Assembly: GCF_003286085.1 (NCBI RefSeq) | Contig: NW_020825424.1 | Span: 186,001-250,000, forward strand | Direction of reading: 5' to 3' | DNA length: 64,000 nucleotides | Source: Drosophila persimilis | Taxonomy: Eukaryota > Arthropoda > Insecta > Diptera > Drosophilidae | Shown: one piece after another, positions 63,368 through 64,000 of the stretch | Layout of the letters: each line of letters opens with the position of its first letter | Numbering within the stretch: position 1 is the stretch's first letter | Notes under the pieces: model-generated | What the model was told of the DNA's origin: nothing | The model's input: the letters and a program-made list of their open reading frames with translations, nothing else | The model's database searches: none | Position numbers and translations under genes: made by a program

Positions 63368-64000
63368 ATGGGCCTGTCTTGGTCATGTCTGGCTTGTCGG
63401 GAGATTGAGGCCGAAATGCGCACATTTATGAGACAGACTCGAACTGGGTTTCTGGATGTCCGCAAACAATTTGTTGCTCTCAACGAGAATTTTCTTGCCC
63501 TTGAATCACAGTTTCTTGGGCTCAAACTCTTGAGCGAATCGCCTAGACGGAAAATTCCGCATAATGATACCAATCTCTTGCAATCTAATCCGATTGGTAC
63601 GCCTGCCTCCCATCTTAATCCATCGGCCACGCCGTTGTCTGTAAATCCGCCAACGGTGGCTCCGGAGTTCTTTACACCGAGCAATGTGGCCGTCACTTCT
63701 GACGCGGTGAGTGCTCCTAGTGCGGGTGTGCTGGTTGCTGACGACGTCTTGCCAACTCCTGCTCCAATTCCTGCTCCAATTCCTGTTCCAATTCCTGCTC
63801 CAATTCCTGCTCCAATTCCTGCTCCAATTTCTGCTCCAATTCCTGCTACAACCATTGCTGCCAATTCCTCTGCCCTTGGACCGAGATCTCTTTTAGGAGT
63901 GGCTCCACCATCTCGATCTCGCTCGGGACTTCAACTTAGAGCTGTGGTCCCTCGGAAAGCAATATTTGTTTCTCGTCTTATTCCTGAGGCTACAACAGAG
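63368..64000 (+). CDS. Probable non-LTR retrotransposon ORF1, runs off window end
   Basis: From ATG 63368 the frame is open for all 211 codons to the last base. The first part, SWSCLACREIEAEMRTF, has a CxxC motif and then a heptad-like helix (RKQFVALNENFLALESQF), typical of ORF1 trimerisation or coiled-coil regions. A proline-rich linker of APIP repeats follows (63755-63850), then KAIFVSRLIPEATTE, which resembles the start of the RNA-binding segment in CR1/LOA-type ORF1 proteins. The clade is not certain. The frame is open upstream to about 63180 without an ATG. Confidence 0.55.
   Translation, partial: MGLSWSCLACREIEAEMRTFMRQTRTGFLDVRKQFVALNENFLALESQFLGLKLLSESPRRKIPHNDTNLLQSNPIGTPASHLNPSATPLSVNPPTVAPEFFTPSNVAVTSDAVSAPSAGVLVADDVLPTPAPIPAPIPVPIPAPIPAPIPAPISAPIPATTIAANSSALGPRSLLGVAPPSRSRSGLQLRAVVPRKAIFVSRLIPEATTE
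63755..63850 (+). repeat. 12-bp tandem repeat encoding APIP
   Basis: About eight units of CCAATTCCTGCT, with T/G variants, encode Ala-Pro-Ile-Pro repeats inside the ORF1 frame. The unit is a multiple of three, so length changes would keep the frame. Confidence 0.85.

Noticed and set aside
1-64000. tRNA, rRNA or host protein-coding genes
   Set aside because: No cloverleaf with A/B boxes or rRNA core was recognised by eye, and all convincing proteins belong to mobile elements; a covariance-model scan would be needed to exclude small RNAs.

Overview
The window is eukaryotic DNA that looks like Drosophila, and the high-copy repeat it carries points to the obscura group; that assignment is an inference from sequence character, not a database match. 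I find no convincing host gene in 64 kb. Almost everything is mobile DNA, nested and tandemly rearranged, as expected of pericentromeric, dot or (neo-)Y heterochromatin. Most element genes are broken by frameshifts, nonsense codons, deletions or insertions.

1-21.7 kb. A plus-strand BEL/Pao retrotransposon (BEL-A) has its LTR and leader duplicated about 5.9 kb apart. Each duplicate carries a 1.75-kb DNA element with long inverted ends (LTIR). Six copies of a DINE-1/ISY-like helentron of about 1.1 kb lie in and between these pieces. BEL-A gag and pol run from 11.8 to 13.9 kb, are split by a complete minus-strand BEL/Pao element (BEL-B1, 13921-20247, target duplication CCTTT), and resume at 20.25 kb until pol is cut off at about 21.65 kb.

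21.7-41.9 kb. A Ty3/Gypsy element with 289-bp LTRs occurs as a tandem array. An incomplete internal copy (Gypsy-A, 22.08-37.2 kb) shares an LTR with a complete but defective copy (Gypsy-B, 37200-41928). Gypsy-A is split by an 11.7-kb minus-strand Ty3/Gypsy element (23077-34783, target duplication AGAC) that has 1.4-1.5-kb LTRs, a lysine-tRNA-type primer site and a 616-codon third ORF. I call it Ulysses/Osvaldo-like.

41.9-46.6 kb. Non-coding DNA with two more DINE-1-like copies in opposite orientation and no recognised gene.

46.6-62.7 kb. A Maverick/Polinton. It has protein-primed-type DNA polymerase B, integrase with a chromodomain, an exonuclease-like protein, packaging ATPase, penton-like and major capsid proteins, a small basic capsid-associated protein and an adenain-like protease. 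Polymerase, integrase, protease and two other genes are broken, but the ATPase and capsid genes are open. Its integrase is split by BEL-B2 (51246-56411, target duplication AAACT), of the same family as BEL-B1. No terminal inverted repeats were found.

62.7-64 kb. The 5' region and start of a probable non-LTR retrotransposon ORF1 that runs off the window end.

Three insertions carry exact target duplications and two DINE insertions can be compared with empty sites in a duplicate, so much of the relative order of events can be read from the sequence.
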